Of a stretch of DNA of 64,000 nt, positions 53,272 through 61,815 are shown piece by piece; positions within the stretch are counted from its first letter, which is position 1; every line of letters begins with the position of its first letter. The translations under genes and the position numbers were made by a program. The notes under the pieces are model-generated. The model ran no database searches. It was not told the origin of the DNA and worked only from the letters and a program-made list of their open reading frames with translations. Source of the stretch: J027 sp034437655 (GTDB lineage Bacteria; Chloroflexota; Anaerolineae; Aggregatilineales; J027); assembly GCA_034437655.1 (NCBI GenBank), contig DAOTTU010000057.1:47632-111631 (forward strand). Direction: 5' to 3'.

Positions 53272-53933
53272 ACCGTTTCGATGGCTTCGCCCAGCTCATC
53301 TAGCTTTTTGCGCAGCCGCAGAATGGTATTATCGACGGAACGATCCCCGGCGACATAATCCCCACCCCAGATGGTATCGAGCAAGTAGGCACGGCTGAAG
53401 GCCCGCCCCGGGTTGCGTACCATCAAATGCAGCAAGTCAAACTCGGTGCGGCTCAATTCAAGAGGGTGCCCGTGGAGACTGGCAAGGTGGGCTCGTGGTT
53501 CGAGGCGCAGCGGGCCGCGCTGAATAATCGTTTGGTCGCTGCCGCGGTCAGCCGCCAGCATTTGTTCAATCAGTTCGGTGCGGCGTAACAAAGCCCGCAC
53601 TCGTGCGATCAATTCCCGCATACTGAACGGCTTGGTCAGGTAATCGTCGGCCCCGACTTCAAGCCCGACAACCCGGTCTATTTCCTCATCACGGGCGGTG
53701 AGCATCAGTACCGGGGTGGGGGCATGTTGCCGTATCTGGCGCAGGACATCCAGCCCATCAATGGTGGGCAGCATCCAGTCCAGAATGACCGCCGCCGGGG
53801 CATAACTGGCGTGTAATTCAAGCGCGTGCTGGCCGTCGGTGGTATGAACCACGCTGAAGCCAGCATTCTCTAACTCGCGTTCGATAACTTTGGCTAAATC
53901 AACAGCGTCTTCAACCAGAAGTATGGTTGCCAC
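53238..53933 (-). CDS. OmpR/PhoB-family response regulator
   Basis: 231 residues. The receiver domain has acidic E8/D9, phosphoacceptor D52 in VILDWMLP, Thr in MLTARD and Lys in DYLTKPF. The C-terminal winged helix shows LELSRTEFDLLHLMVRNPGRAFSR, then LLDTIWGGDYVAGDRSVDNTI, and the VWGVGYRW end. The start is GTG at 53933 with AAGAGGT upstream. First gene of a regulator-kinase-kinase operon. Targets unknown; the GH13 gene downstream of its promoter side is on the same strand but upstream of it. Confidence 0.93.
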   Translation of the reverse strand: MATILLVEDAVDLAKVIERELENAGFSVVHTTDGQHALELHASYAPAAVILDWMLPTIDGLDVLRQIRQHAPTPVLMLTARDEEIDRVVGLEVGADDYLTKPFSMRELIARVRALLRRTELIEQMLAADRGSDQTIIQRGPLRLEPRAHLASLHGHPLELSRTEFDLLHLMVRNPGRAFSRAYLLDTIWGGDYVAGDRSVDNTILRLRKKLDELGEAIETVWGVGYRWRHE

Positions 53934-53998
53934 AGTGGTCTACCTCTTGAAAACTTAGCGTTGCAGACGCTTCAGTGCAGACTGAAACCTGATACTGC

Positions 53999-56374
53999 CT
54001 ACGGTTCTCTAGTAAACACGATGCCCTCGCTATCGTAAAGGGTAATGCCTTGCGTGGCACGTTCGCAATCTACGAGGCGCGGCGTGGCAAGCGCGACCTG
54101 CCAGCCCACCTGTGGTAGGTTTGGTATAGGGAGTTCAGTTGGGGTGAGGGTATAGGGTGCGCCTTCCATATTGGCGACGAACAGTATCTCCTCAGTGCCG
54201 TCTGGTGAACGCCGCAGCCCATAGAATACCACGCTACCGTCGACAGGCTGTTTGTGGTCGAATATCTCGTCAGAACGTAGATTTTCCATCAACCACGGCC
54301 GCGCCAGCCGGAAGTCACGAATCGCCTGAAAGAACAGTGTACGGTTAATGTCGAGGTCTGCTTTGTAATGTGTGACGTTGCAGTATTCAAAAACGTCTGC
54401 CATCCATGATTTAGCGAAGTCCTGGAGCATTGCAGGCGAAAATGGATTGCCGGCTAAGGGTGGTTCAATCGCATCCAGCATTTTCGCGACAACGGTCTTG
54501 TCGCCGTCATCGGTCGCCTGAACAATCGAGTCCAGCGCTTGAATAAAACGGGACAGCTTCTCAGGTGTATCAAAACCCAGTGCTTTTAAGCGTGTGAAAT
54601 GTTTGTCCTGATAAAAGCGTTCGTCAGTGATAGACCAGTAGGTGAAATTTGCTTCTTCTGAAACAACTTTGACGGCATAGCGATCATCAGTGTTACGGAT
54701 AAAGCCCCACGGTGAACGGTGCGAGGCATTCAGGAAATCCATCGGCACGCCGGGCATCACGGCATAGTCAAATAGCTTGCCCGTTGGGTTGTCATAAGCG
54801 TTCATGATGATTTCAAGAGGAGACTGACCCAAATAGGTGTTAATTTTGCCTTTGGGGTCCACTTGAATGCCCCGGCGCAGGGTGTCATGGTTGGCACAGC
54901 CCGTTATCCAGCGGCTACCGACGCGTGTCATTTCTTGAATACGCCACCATTTGCTGATCCAGAATGTAAAGATGAACGGTGTGTTGTGCGCGAACGTCAG
55001 CGGCCCCCACTGGAAAACGTTTGGGTGCTTTTTGGTGACTTCGCGATAGGTCGAGGCGAGTTCCCAGTCATCACGCGGCCAGGGGCGACCATCCTCAAAG
55101 ATCATCCACGGACGATATTGCACGCTGTTGACCTCTTGCACCACATCATTCATCAGCGTGAGGAACTCGTCGTCGTGTACCATCGTATCGGTTTCAGGTT
55201 CCCACCACTTGAAGTCTTGCGCACCGTCGACGCGGATGCCATCAACGCCATAATTATGCTTGCGGCGCATCATCTCAAGCAGCATGGCACGTGTCGTCAG
55301 GTTGAGGTAATTCAGGTTTTGGCCGTACATATTCGCGCCGGCCAGAAATTGTTCCGGGAAAACGGCGAGTGCTTGATTATCAGTATGCCCATAAACGATG
55401 TCGAACACGACTTTGATCGGCTTTTCAGGGAAGTTGTGCAACGCCACAATAAAATCCATCAATTCATCAGGGCGTTTGCTGCTGAGGATGGCGGGATTGA
55501 CCGCTGGTGAGGCGGCAACCATCACATCATAGCCCCAGTCGAAAATATTGTGCTGACGTGTGAGAATCGTCACAGTGTCGGCGTCAGGGTCATCTGCAAT
55601 CGTTTCCCAGAACAGCGGCCCGGCTTCGTGTTCAATGGGTGGTTCGATAGGCATAAGCTGCACAGCGTCATAGCTGATGTAGGTAATCTCATCGGCGTTC
55701 AAGTCCTCACCATTGCGAACCTTATCGGCGATGGTGTTATAGATGCGTGTCAATCCTTGCAGTGTGGCCTCGCGCGAGGCTGTCCCGGGATGGATTTCGA
55801 GCATATTTACCGGGGCCTGAATACGCTGCATTCCATCTGCGTCTGGCAATGTGTCAAGCTGATCGAAGTGCCATAAGTCGCCGCGTTCACGCTGGAGCTT
55901 TCCCCAGTCGTAGAATTCTGAGGGAGCCAGTACACCAAATGGCACCGAATACGCAAGATAGTCGATAATGGATTGCCAGTTGCCATCCCGGTCACGGTAG
56001 CGCACCCAGTAGAAATGACCAATGTCCTCACGGGTACCTGCTTGCATTCCTTCAACTGCTGCCCACAGATAGACCCCTGTTTGGCGCATCGGCAGGCGGT
56101 ATCGTTGCCAGTTGAGTTCCTGCGTTTCGGCATGGAGATCAAACTCGACAGGGGGTTCCAGTATTTCAAGAAAAATGTCTTCTTGTGGGATGTCATTGTC
56201 TAGCAGTTCTGGTGCCCAGATACCGATTTCGGCGAGACCATCATCGTTGAGGTGTGCCCCCAGGCGCTTGACAATCGTTTGAATGCGTTCAAAATCAGTA
56301 ATGGGACTATTCAGGACAGACTCAACCCATGTGACAATTGCCTGTGTTGCATCAGCATGGACTTGTGGGGGCAT
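53999..56374 (-). CDS. GH13-family glycoside hydrolase or phosphorylase
   Basis: 791 residues with an alpha-amylase-superfamily barrel. The catalytic nucleophile is D383 in GVDGIRVDGAQD, the probable acid/base is E427 in MIFEDGRPWP, and the third Asp lies in GCANHDTLRRG. The barrel is preceded by an N-terminal domain of about 180 residues with a beta-rich CBM48-like look (GVYLWAAVEGMQAG). A C-terminal beta domain (VVFYGLRRSPDGTEEILFVANM) ends the chain. The variant signature brings to mind cyanobacterial glucosylglycerol hydrolases, which degrade an osmolyte, but that is tentative. ATG at 56374 follows AGGAG. No signal peptide, so cytoplasmic. No other sugar gene is adjacent. Confidence 0.75.
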   Translation of the reverse strand: MPPQVHADATQAIVTWVESVLNSPITDFERIQTIVKRLGAHLNDDGLAEIGIWAPELLDNDIPQEDIFLEILEPPVEFDLHAETQELNWQRYRLPMRQTGVYLWAAVEGMQAGTREDIGHFYWVRYRDRDGNWQSIIDYLAYSVPFGVLAPSEFYDWGKLQRERGDLWHFDQLDTLPDADGMQRIQAPVNMLEIHPGTASREATLQGLTRIYNTIADKVRNGEDLNADEITYISYDAVQLMPIEPPIEHEAGPLFWETIADDPDADTVTILTRQHNIFDWGYDVMVAASPAVNPAILSSKRPDELMDFIVALHNFPEKPIKVVFDIVYGHTDNQALAVFPEQFLAGANMYGQNLNYLNLTTRAMLLEMMRRKHNYGVDGIRVDGAQDFKWWEPETDTMVHDDEFLTLMNDVVQEVNSVQYRPWMIFEDGRPWPRDDWELASTYREVTKKHPNVFQWGPLTFAHNTPFIFTFWISKWWRIQEMTRVGSRWITGCANHDTLRRGIQVDPKGKINTYLGQSPLEIIMNAYDNPTGKLFDYAVMPGVPMDFLNASHRSPWGFIRNTDDRYAVKVVSEEANFTYWSITDERFYQDKHFTRLKALGFDTPEKLSRFIQALDSIVQATDDGDKTVVAKMLDAIEPPLAGNPFSPAMLQDFAKSWMADVFEYCNVTHYKADLDINRTLFFQAIRDFRLARPWLMENLRSDEIFDHKQPVDGSVVFYGLRRSPDGTEEILFVANMEGAPYTLTPTELPIPNLPQVGWQVALATPRLVDCERATQGITLYDSEGIVFTREP

Positions 56375-56461
56375 TTTTGCATTCTCCTGTATTAAATTTG
56401 ATTCTGTATAGGCTATGATAACAAGCGATGGAAAGGTTTTCATCTTAAAATGAGGAAAATC

Positions 56462-57541
56462 ATGAAGCGAATCACTTTATTTGTTTTTGTCTTTCTGGCG
56501 ATTGCGGTATTACCTGTGACTGCACAGTCAGAACCACCAGCGATTACCGCTGAGAACGTCGCCCGACTCCAATCTGTGCAAACGTTTGACTATGCAGACA
56601 CCCCCGCTAATGTATTGCCGGGGTCCGGGTTGTTTGCCGTGAATGCATCAGGGGATCGTTTTGTCACGTTTGGGCGCTATGCTGAAGAACCGCCGCGCAG
56701 CCTCGCTATTTTATGGGGTTATGCTGACGCGCCACAGGTCAACCGTATCGACGACGGTAGCATCCTTAGCTTTTTGTCACCAGACGGCGAGTGCTTTTAT
56801 GCGGGATATCGCGGTTATTACAAAGTCTATCGGCTACAACCAGATGCTGATGTCGCTGAAGAGGTTTTCGTCAGTGACGATTTCGGCAACGACACTGTTA
56901 ATTTTATGTGGCTGGGTGACGATCCCACGGCAGATACTGTCTGCAATTTAGACGTTTACGCTGAAGTGATGATGGACAGTGGGCGCAGCTATGTTGTTAA
57001 TCCGCAGCAAGAAGTCATCGTTGAGGAATTGTTTGTGCAACAGGACGACGACGTACGCATGGCCCGTGTGGGACGCATTGAACCACCCCGGGCATTGACC
57101 GTAACGCTAGACGGTACGCTCTTTTTCTGGGACATTGCTGCCAATGAAATTTTGAATGACGTTGACATCGGCCAACTGGCGACTTATGGTGCTATGAACG
57201 CCGATGACTCGCGTTATGTGTATATGTCCGAGTTCTATGATGCGCTGTACTATGTTGATTTTGCCGATAACGAGCCGCAACTTTTGGCAGAGGTGCCAGC
57301 CTACATCTCGCACCTGGATTTGAGCAACGACGGTAGTGTGCTGCTGGGTGTTGATCCGCAAGATGCACCGGGCACCGTCAGCGCGTGGCTTGTACCGAGT
57401 GGAGAGCGGATTGAGCTTGGAGCATACCGGGCTTGTGAGCGTATTCAACCCGATATGGTCGAGTTGACTGACGATGGCACCGCGTTGGCGATCGGTTGTG
57501 ACGCCGGGTTGGATGTGTGGCGGATCCCTGCTATGGAGTAG
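56462..57541 (+). CDS. Secreted beta-propeller-like protein
   Basis: 359 residues with a signal peptide (ITLFVFVFLAIAVLPVTAQ). The mature chain has about six short beta-rich units with recurring motifs such as SGDRFVTFGRY, SPDGECFYAGYRGYYKVY, VTLDGTLFFWDIAANE, NADDSRYVYMSEF, SNDGSVLLGVDP and TDDGTALAIGCDAGLDVW. The S/N-x-D-G pattern is typical of WD40/YVTN-type propellers. No catalytic motif. The ATG at 56462 is preferred (AGGA just before) to one four codons earlier. Divergent from the GH13 gene; its end overlaps the next gene by 11 bases, tail to tail. Confidence 0.65.
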   Translation: MKRITLFVFVFLAIAVLPVTAQSEPPAITAENVARLQSVQTFDYADTPANVLPGSGLFAVNASGDRFVTFGRYAEEPPRSLAILWGYADAPQVNRIDDGSILSFLSPDGECFYAGYRGYYKVYRLQPDADVAEEVFVSDDFGNDTVNFMWLGDDPTADTVCNLDVYAEVMMDSGRSYVVNPQQEVIVEELFVQQDDDVRMARVGRIEPPRALTVTLDGTLFFWDIAANEILNDVDIGQLATYGAMNADDSRYVYMSEFYDALYYVDFADNEPQLLAEVPAYISHLDLSNDGSVLLGVDPQDAPGTVSAWLVPSGERIELGAYRACERIQPDMVELTDDGTALAIGCDAGLDVWRIPAME

Positions 57542-58013
57542 GGTCGTCTCCTGCGCTGAGCAACAAGTGTGTTGAGGGTGGTGCCATAAGCCCGGGTGAA
57601 TCTTTGAGAATAATGTGTAGGCTGTCCAGTTGCAGCCGCGCACTATGCGTCCAACGGTTGCCCGGTGCCTGCGCAAGATACCGCGTTAAATCTTCAGCCG
57701 CCGCCCGATATTCGCTCAATTGCATGTAGGCCATCCCGCGAAAAAACAGGGCGTCGTGGAAGTCGGGACGGTGCTTGAGCAATTGCGAAAAGTCTTCCAC
57801 GGCCCCATGTGAATCATTCAGTTCTCGCCAGCGCAATAGTCCACGGCAACGGCGCGCGTCAAAGTGTGCCGCGTTGATGCCCAGTGCAATGGAGTAATGT
57901 CGAACCGCCGCACGAAAATGGCGACGGTTTTTGGTGCGCAACCCGGTATATTGCCGGATGATGCCGCGTGAATAGCGAATATAAACACGCAGGTTTCGCA
58001 ATACTGAGGTCAT
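57531..58013 (-). CDS. Small TPR-repeat protein
   Basis: 160 residues containing three TPR-like units: FRAAVRHYSIALGINAAHFDA, AVEDFSQLLKHRPDFHDALF and RAAAEDLTRYLAQAPGN. The N-terminus is strongly basic (RNLRVYIRYSRGIIRQYTG). It starts within the serS stop (ATGA overlap), so it is translated with serS. Role unknown; probably a protein-interaction adaptor. Confidence 0.75.
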   Translation of the reverse strand: MTSVLRNLRVYIRYSRGIIRQYTGLRTKNRRHFRAAVRHYSIALGINAAHFDARRCRGLLRWRELNDSHGAVEDFSQLLKHRPDFHDALFFRGMAYMQLSEYRAAAEDLTRYLAQAPGNRWTHSARLQLDSLHIILKDSPGLMAPPSTHLLLSAGDDPTP

Positions 58014-59431
58014 GTGCCGGGCTCAATAATCTCTAGTCCACGCATGTAGGGTTGTAACACCTGCGGTACACGAATGCACCCATCAGCGGTCTGGTAGTTT
58101 TCCATGATGGCAATCAGCGTGCGTGGAATCCCCAGCGCCGAGCCGTTAAGCATATGCACATAGTCGGTCTTTTTGTCTTCTTGGCGATATTTGATGCTGG
58201 CCCGCCGCGCCTGAAAAGCCTCGGTATTGCTGACGCTGGAGACTTCAAGCCATTCTTGCGCGCCGGGGGCCCACATCTCGATGTCATATTTTTTGGTGGC
58301 GGTAAAACCCAGATCACCTGTGACGATTTCCAACAAGCGATACGGGATTTCGAGCTTCTGGCAGAGGCCCTCGGCAGTGCGCGTCATCGCTTCCATGATC
58401 TTATAGCTGTTGTCAGGATGGGCGAAGACAAACATTTCGACTTTTTCGAACTGATGCACACGTTTGATCCCACGCACGTCGCGGCCGGCGCTCATTTTCT
58501 CTTTGCGGAAGCAGGGGGTGTGGGCGACGTATCGCATCGGCAGGTCAGCTTCGGGGATAAACTCGCCGCCGAACATATTCGCCAGCGCCACCTCTGCCGT
58601 TGGAATCATATAAGCCCCGTTTTCTTCCAGTCGATAGGCGACATCGGTGAATTTCGGGAATTGTCCGCTGCCATACATCGCTTCCTCTTTGACCATCATC
58701 GGCACGTACATTTCTTGAAAGTGGTGTTCGTGGATGAGTTCGTCCAGCAAGAAGTTGATGAGTGCCCGCTGCAACTGTGCGCCGATTCCATTCAGGATAT
58801 AGAAGCGTGTGCCGCCGAGTTTCACGCCACGCTCAAATTCAATCAAGCCCAGTGCCGGCCCCAGCTCCCAGTGTGGTTGCGGTTCGAAGTCAAAGTCTGG
58901 CATTTGCCCCTGTACGGCGTGAGGAACGTTGGCGTCTTCGGATTCGGCGACGGGGACACTTTCATGCGGAATGTTCGGCACCCATAGCATATGCTCATCG
59001 AGCTGGCTTTCGATGTGCGTCAGACGTTCCTCAAGTTCGCTGATCAAATTGCCATAGTCTTTCATGAGTGCGAAGATAGCATTCATCGTTTTCTGGAACG
59101 CATCCTCATCAGCATCAACCGGGTCTATATCAGCCTCGAAAGCTGCAACGGCTGCGTTATAGTCATCACCCTCCAGACTGGTTAGCACCTGCTGGGCCCG
59201 TGCCATACGCACGCCCAACTCTACCTTTTTGTTGCCGCGAAGTTGTCCGGCACCTTTGCTCAATTTATTACGCTGTCCACGCAGTTCTTCAAGCGTTTGC
59301 AGGACATCCCGCCGCATTTGGTCAAGTCCATGAATTTCATCAATACGGCTGACGGCGTTTTCGTCATGCAGTTTATGTATTTGTTCCTTCACCCAGTCAG
59401 GTTTTTCGCGGATGAGGGTAATGTCAATCAT
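58010..59431 (-). CDS. serS: Seryl-tRNA synthetase
   Basis: Class II synthetase, 473 residues. The N-terminal coiled-coil arm that binds the long variable arm of tRNA-Ser is followed by the catalytic domain. Visible motifs are LPMRYVAHTPCFRKE (motif 2) and GSALGIPRTLIAIMENYQ (motif 3), with VSSVSNTEAFQARR and the TAEVALANM serine-binding block. The arm is about 40 residues longer than usual, with an added GDDYNAAVAAFEADIDPVD-type segment. ATG at 59431 forms TGATG with the stop of a small upstream gene; a GTG one codon earlier is possible. Expression is governed by a T-box leader. Confidence 0.95.
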   Translation of the reverse strand: MIDITLIREKPDWVKEQIHKLHDENAVSRIDEIHGLDQMRRDVLQTLEELRGQRNKLSKGAGQLRGNKKVELGVRMARAQQVLTSLEGDDYNAAVAAFEADIDPVDADEDAFQKTMNAIFALMKDYGNLISELEERLTHIESQLDEHMLWVPNIPHESVPVAESEDANVPHAVQGQMPDFDFEPQPHWELGPALGLIEFERGVKLGGTRFYILNGIGAQLQRALINFLLDELIHEHHFQEMYVPMMVKEEAMYGSGQFPKFTDVAYRLEENGAYMIPTAEVALANMFGGEFIPEADLPMRYVAHTPCFRKEKMSAGRDVRGIKRVHQFEKVEMFVFAHPDNSYKIMEAMTRTAEGLCQKLEIPYRLLEIVTGDLGFTATKKYDIEMWAPGAQEWLEVSSVSNTEAFQARRASIKYRQEDKKTDYVHMLNGSALGIPRTLIAIMENYQTADGCIRVPQVLQPYMRGLEIIEPGT

Positions 59432-59601
59432 CACTTTTTCCCTTTGTTGGTGTTGATTACGGTTGTTGGTCGTTTTTTCTTGGTGTTGTCACGATTATCG
59501 AGTGGGCGCGTCATGTCTTGATAGAAGCGCCGCCCGGCAAAAATTGAACCGATGATAATCACCACAAAAATCATGGCGTCGAGAATATCACGTGCATCCA
59601 T
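59431..59601 (-). CDS. 56-residue membrane microprotein between the T-box and serS
   Basis: An open frame from ATG at 59601 to a TGA that overlaps the serS start (TGATG). It begins MDARDILDAM, followed by a hydrophobic helix (IFVVIIIGSIFAG, residues 11-23) and a basic, Lys/Asn/Thr-rich tail ending NKGKK. AGGAG lies 13 bases upstream, rather far. The helix, the tight coupling to serS and the lack of other features suggest a real single-span protein, N-out or N-in unknown. Function unknown. It would be regulated by serine-tRNA charging together with serS. Confidence 0.6.
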   Translation of the reverse strand: MDARDILDAMIFVVIIIGSIFAGRRFYQDMTRPLDNRDNTKKKRPTTVINTNKGKK

Positions 59602-59627
59602 AGCTACTAATTGACTCCTATTAAATC

Positions 59628-59920
59628 AAAAAAGCCCCATCATCGCTCAGGACGAAGGGACTCGTGTTGCCACCTGAATTTACTGATACCTTGCAGCACC
59701 AGCCTCATTGAGTCAATAATGACTCGGCGCGGTAACGGGCGCACCCGGATGTGCTTAGCAACGCAGGCCAGTATTAAGCCACGCGGGTTGCACTCTACGG
59801 ATTTCTGAAGTGGAATACTTCGTCACTGCTGCTGCCATCTCACAGCAACCGATGGCTTTCTGAGAACAGGAAGACGTAGCATATGTCTTCAGCAACGCAT
59901 TTTCATTGTATTGATAATAC
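59628..59920 (-). promoter_or_regulatory. T-box riboswitch (serine, by context)
   Basis: Minus-strand leader of about 300 nt. The antiterminator T-box is AGGTGGCAACACGAG (59661-59675). It is followed by the competing terminator (stem AGTCCC/GGGGCT, 59628-59662) with its TTTTTT. Upstream is a stem I region with GTTGC/GCAAC and CTACG/CGTAG helices and a GGTTGCTGTGAGA apical-type motif. UGGC in the T-box pairs with a GCCA 3' end, which fits the G discriminator of tRNA-Ser. A TCC serine codon at 59814-59812 lies in the loop between the helices and could be the specifier. Uncharged tRNA should permit read-through to the microprotein and serS. Confidence 0.88.
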
Positions 59921-59927
59921 AGTTTAT

Positions 59928-59957
59928 AGCATAGCAGTGTGATTGTTTTTGTGTCAA
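59928..59957 (-). promoter_or_regulatory. Promoter of the T-box/serS transcript
   Basis: Minus-strand -35 TTGACA (59952-59957), 18-base spacer, -10 TATGCT (59928-59933). Transcription would start near 59920, just before stem I of the T-box. Confidence 0.75.
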
Positions 59958-59968
59958 TACTGTGCAAA

Positions 59969-60002
59969 TTGCCACTGGTGCTAATTAACGATACATTGTA
60001 TC
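59969..60002 (+). promoter_or_regulatory. Promoter with overlapping palindrome for the metal ABC transporter
   Basis: -35 TTGCCA (59969-59974), 17-base spacer, -10 TACATT (59992-59997). The perfect inverted repeat GATAC-ATT-GTATC (59990-60002) covers the -10, so a bound repressor would block it. Only 13 bases separate the -10 from the ATG, so the leader is very short. Confidence 0.6.
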
Positions 60003-60010
60003 ATTTAGCC

Positions 60011-60787
60011 ATGGTTGCAATAAAACAAACTTCACGCCCAATGGGCAACGTACAGGTTGTTCAACCTGTTATAGCAACGACGAACTTGAGCTTGCGCTAT
60101 GGTGATAACCTTGCCTTAGCGAATGTACAGTTCCGTATTTTCAGAGGCGAACGGATTGCCGTCATCGGACCGAATGGTGCAGGCAAATCCTCGCTATTTA
60201 AGGTATTGGTGGGCCTTGCTAGTCCGCATAGTGGTAACGTCTACGTTCATGGTGAGGGCAATCGTCATAGTCTGATTAGCTATGTCCCACAACATGAAGC
60301 GGTTGATTGGCGTTTTCCGGTTAATGTTTGGGACGTGGTGATGATGTCACGAGCGCGGCACATTGGCTATGTACTGCGTCCTCGCCGACGTGACCGCGAT
60401 GCTGTTGAGACTGCATTGAAAAAAGTAGATATGTGGGACTTCAGGCGGCGACAAATAGGCCAGCTTTCTGGTGGTCAGCGTCGGCGTGTATTCATCGCGC
60501 GGGCCCTGGCACAAGAAGCCCGTGTCTTGATTATGGACGAACCCTTCGCTGGTGTAGATTCAATGACCGAGCAAGAACTCTTCAGTGTTTTGGACCGACT
60601 CCGCAGTGAGGACGTCGCCGTAATCATCGCAACCCACAACCTTGACCAGGCTGCAACGCACTATGACCGCGTGCTGTTGCTCAATCAACAGCAAATTGCC
60701 TTTGGCAAGCCAGACGAAGTCTACACACTCGAAAACATGCAACGTACCTTCGGTGGTTATCGCCATCTTGTGACACCAGCGCGATAA
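60011..60787 (+). CDS. Metal ABC transporter ATPase (ZnuC/MntB/TroB type)
   Basis: 258-residue ATPase of a divalent-metal importer. Walker A IGPNGAGKSS, Q-loop SYVPQHEAVDWRFPVNVWDVV (the PQ...DWxFP block is typical of Zn/Mn transporters), signature LSGGQRRRV, Walker B VLIMDEPFAGVD, and the H-loop ATHNL are complete. It starts at ATG 60011 with almost no leader; a later ATG at 60041 is possible, and the frame is open upstream into the promoter. It is followed at 23 bases by the permease gene. The metal (Zn or Mn) cannot be told. Confidence 0.88.
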   Translation: MVAIKQTSRPMGNVQVVQPVIATTNLSLRYGDNLALANVQFRIFRGERIAVIGPNGAGKSSLFKVLVGLASPHSGNVYVHGEGNRHSLISYVPQHEAVDWRFPVNVWDVVMMSRARHIGYVLRPRRRDRDAVETALKKVDMWDFRRRQIGQLSGGQRRRVFIARALAQEARVLIMDEPFAGVDSMTEQELFSVLDRLRSEDVAVIIATHNLDQAATHYDRVLLLNQQQIAFGKPDEVYTLENMQRTFGGYRHLVTPAR

Positions 60788-60810
60788 TGGCACCTTATCA
60801 CTGAACCCCT

Positions 60811-61806
60811 ATGACCATTTTTGAAACCATTCAGCGCGGCTGGGATGTCTTGCTCCGTGCCTATGACTGGTACCTTATTCAACCTATTGAGAGCCCCATT
60901 CTACTGCCTGCATTGCAAGCAGCGATTATTGTTGGGGTGCTTTCTGGGGTTGTCGGGAGTCTGGTTGTTGTGCGCGGTATGTCGTTTTTTGCAGATGCAC
61001 TTGCCCATACTATTCTGCCCGGTGTCGCATTTATGTTTCAGCGGCAGACCGCAGGCGACAATATACCCGGTTTCACTCGCGATAATCCACTGTTCTGGGG
61101 TGGGCTTGGTGCTGGCATTTTAAGCGCTTTTTTGATTGGGTTTCTAACCCGTCAGAACAGAATTCGTAATGATACTGCCATCGGTGTCGTGTTTGCGGGA
61201 ATGTTTGCGCTTGGCATTGCGATGGTATCCAGCGTTGATAACTATTTCGGTGACCTGACCCACATTCTGTTTGGGCAAATTTTCGACGTTACACCCGCCG
61301 ATTTAGAACTCACCCTTATTTTCGGGGCGATTGTGCTGGCGATTGTGATTCTATTTTATAAAGAATTTCTGATTATTTCGTTTGATACGGTTCTGGCGCA
61401 GACACTGAACATGCCAACCGAGTTTTTTCGCTATTTGCTGCTGATTCTAATGGCAATAACAATTGTCGTATCTTTGCAAATCGTTGGCATTGCCCTCATG
61501 CTGGCACTACTCATCACACCGGCTGCAACTGCTTCGCTGATGACACACCGCTTAAACATTATGATGGTGCTTGCAGCACTGGTTGGTGCCGCCAGCAGCA
61601 TCATCGGCTTTTATGTGAGCTTTCACTTCGACGTGGCGGCCGGCCCAAGCATCGTATTGACGGCAACAGCGTTGTTCGTTTTCGTCTATGTTGAGCAAAT
61701 GCTGATAAGCTGGGGTGTGTTGGTGAAGCGTGCTGGCGGTGAACGTGTGCGTCAACTTATGCGGTCAACTGCAACACGCCCACCAGATCATGCCACCTCA
61801 GAATAG
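60811..61806 (+). CDS. Metal ABC transporter permease (ZnuB/TroC type)
   Basis: 331 residues with about eight membrane helices. The family segments VVRGMSFFADALAHTILPGVA and VGIALMLALLITPAATASL are clear, as is FDTVLAQTLNMPTEFFRY, where the coupling loop contacts the ATPase. It forms the importer channel with the upstream ATPase. The usual third gene, the metal-binding lipoprotein, is absent from the window: the next gene is convergent, and on the other side lies serS. It must therefore be encoded elsewhere. Confidence 0.88.
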   Translation: MTIFETIQRGWDVLLRAYDWYLIQPIESPILLPALQAAIIVGVLSGVVGSLVVVRGMSFFADALAHTILPGVAFMFQRQTAGDNIPGFTRDNPLFWGGLGAGILSAFLIGFLTRQNRIRNDTAIGVVFAGMFALGIAMVSSVDNYFGDLTHILFGQIFDVTPADLELTLIFGAIVLAIVILFYKEFLIISFDTVLAQTLNMPTEFFRYLLLILMAITIVVSLQIVGIALMLALLITPAATASLMTHRLNIMMVLAALVGAASSIIGFYVSFHFDVAAGPSIVLTATALFVFVYVEQMLISWGVLVKRAGGERVRQLMRSTATRPPDHATSE

Positions 61807-61815
61807 CACCTATGC

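Noticed and set aside
58154..58987. 277-codon frame on the plus strand opposite serS
   Set aside because: Entirely inside the serS coding region, which is certain; no ribosome site or known domain.
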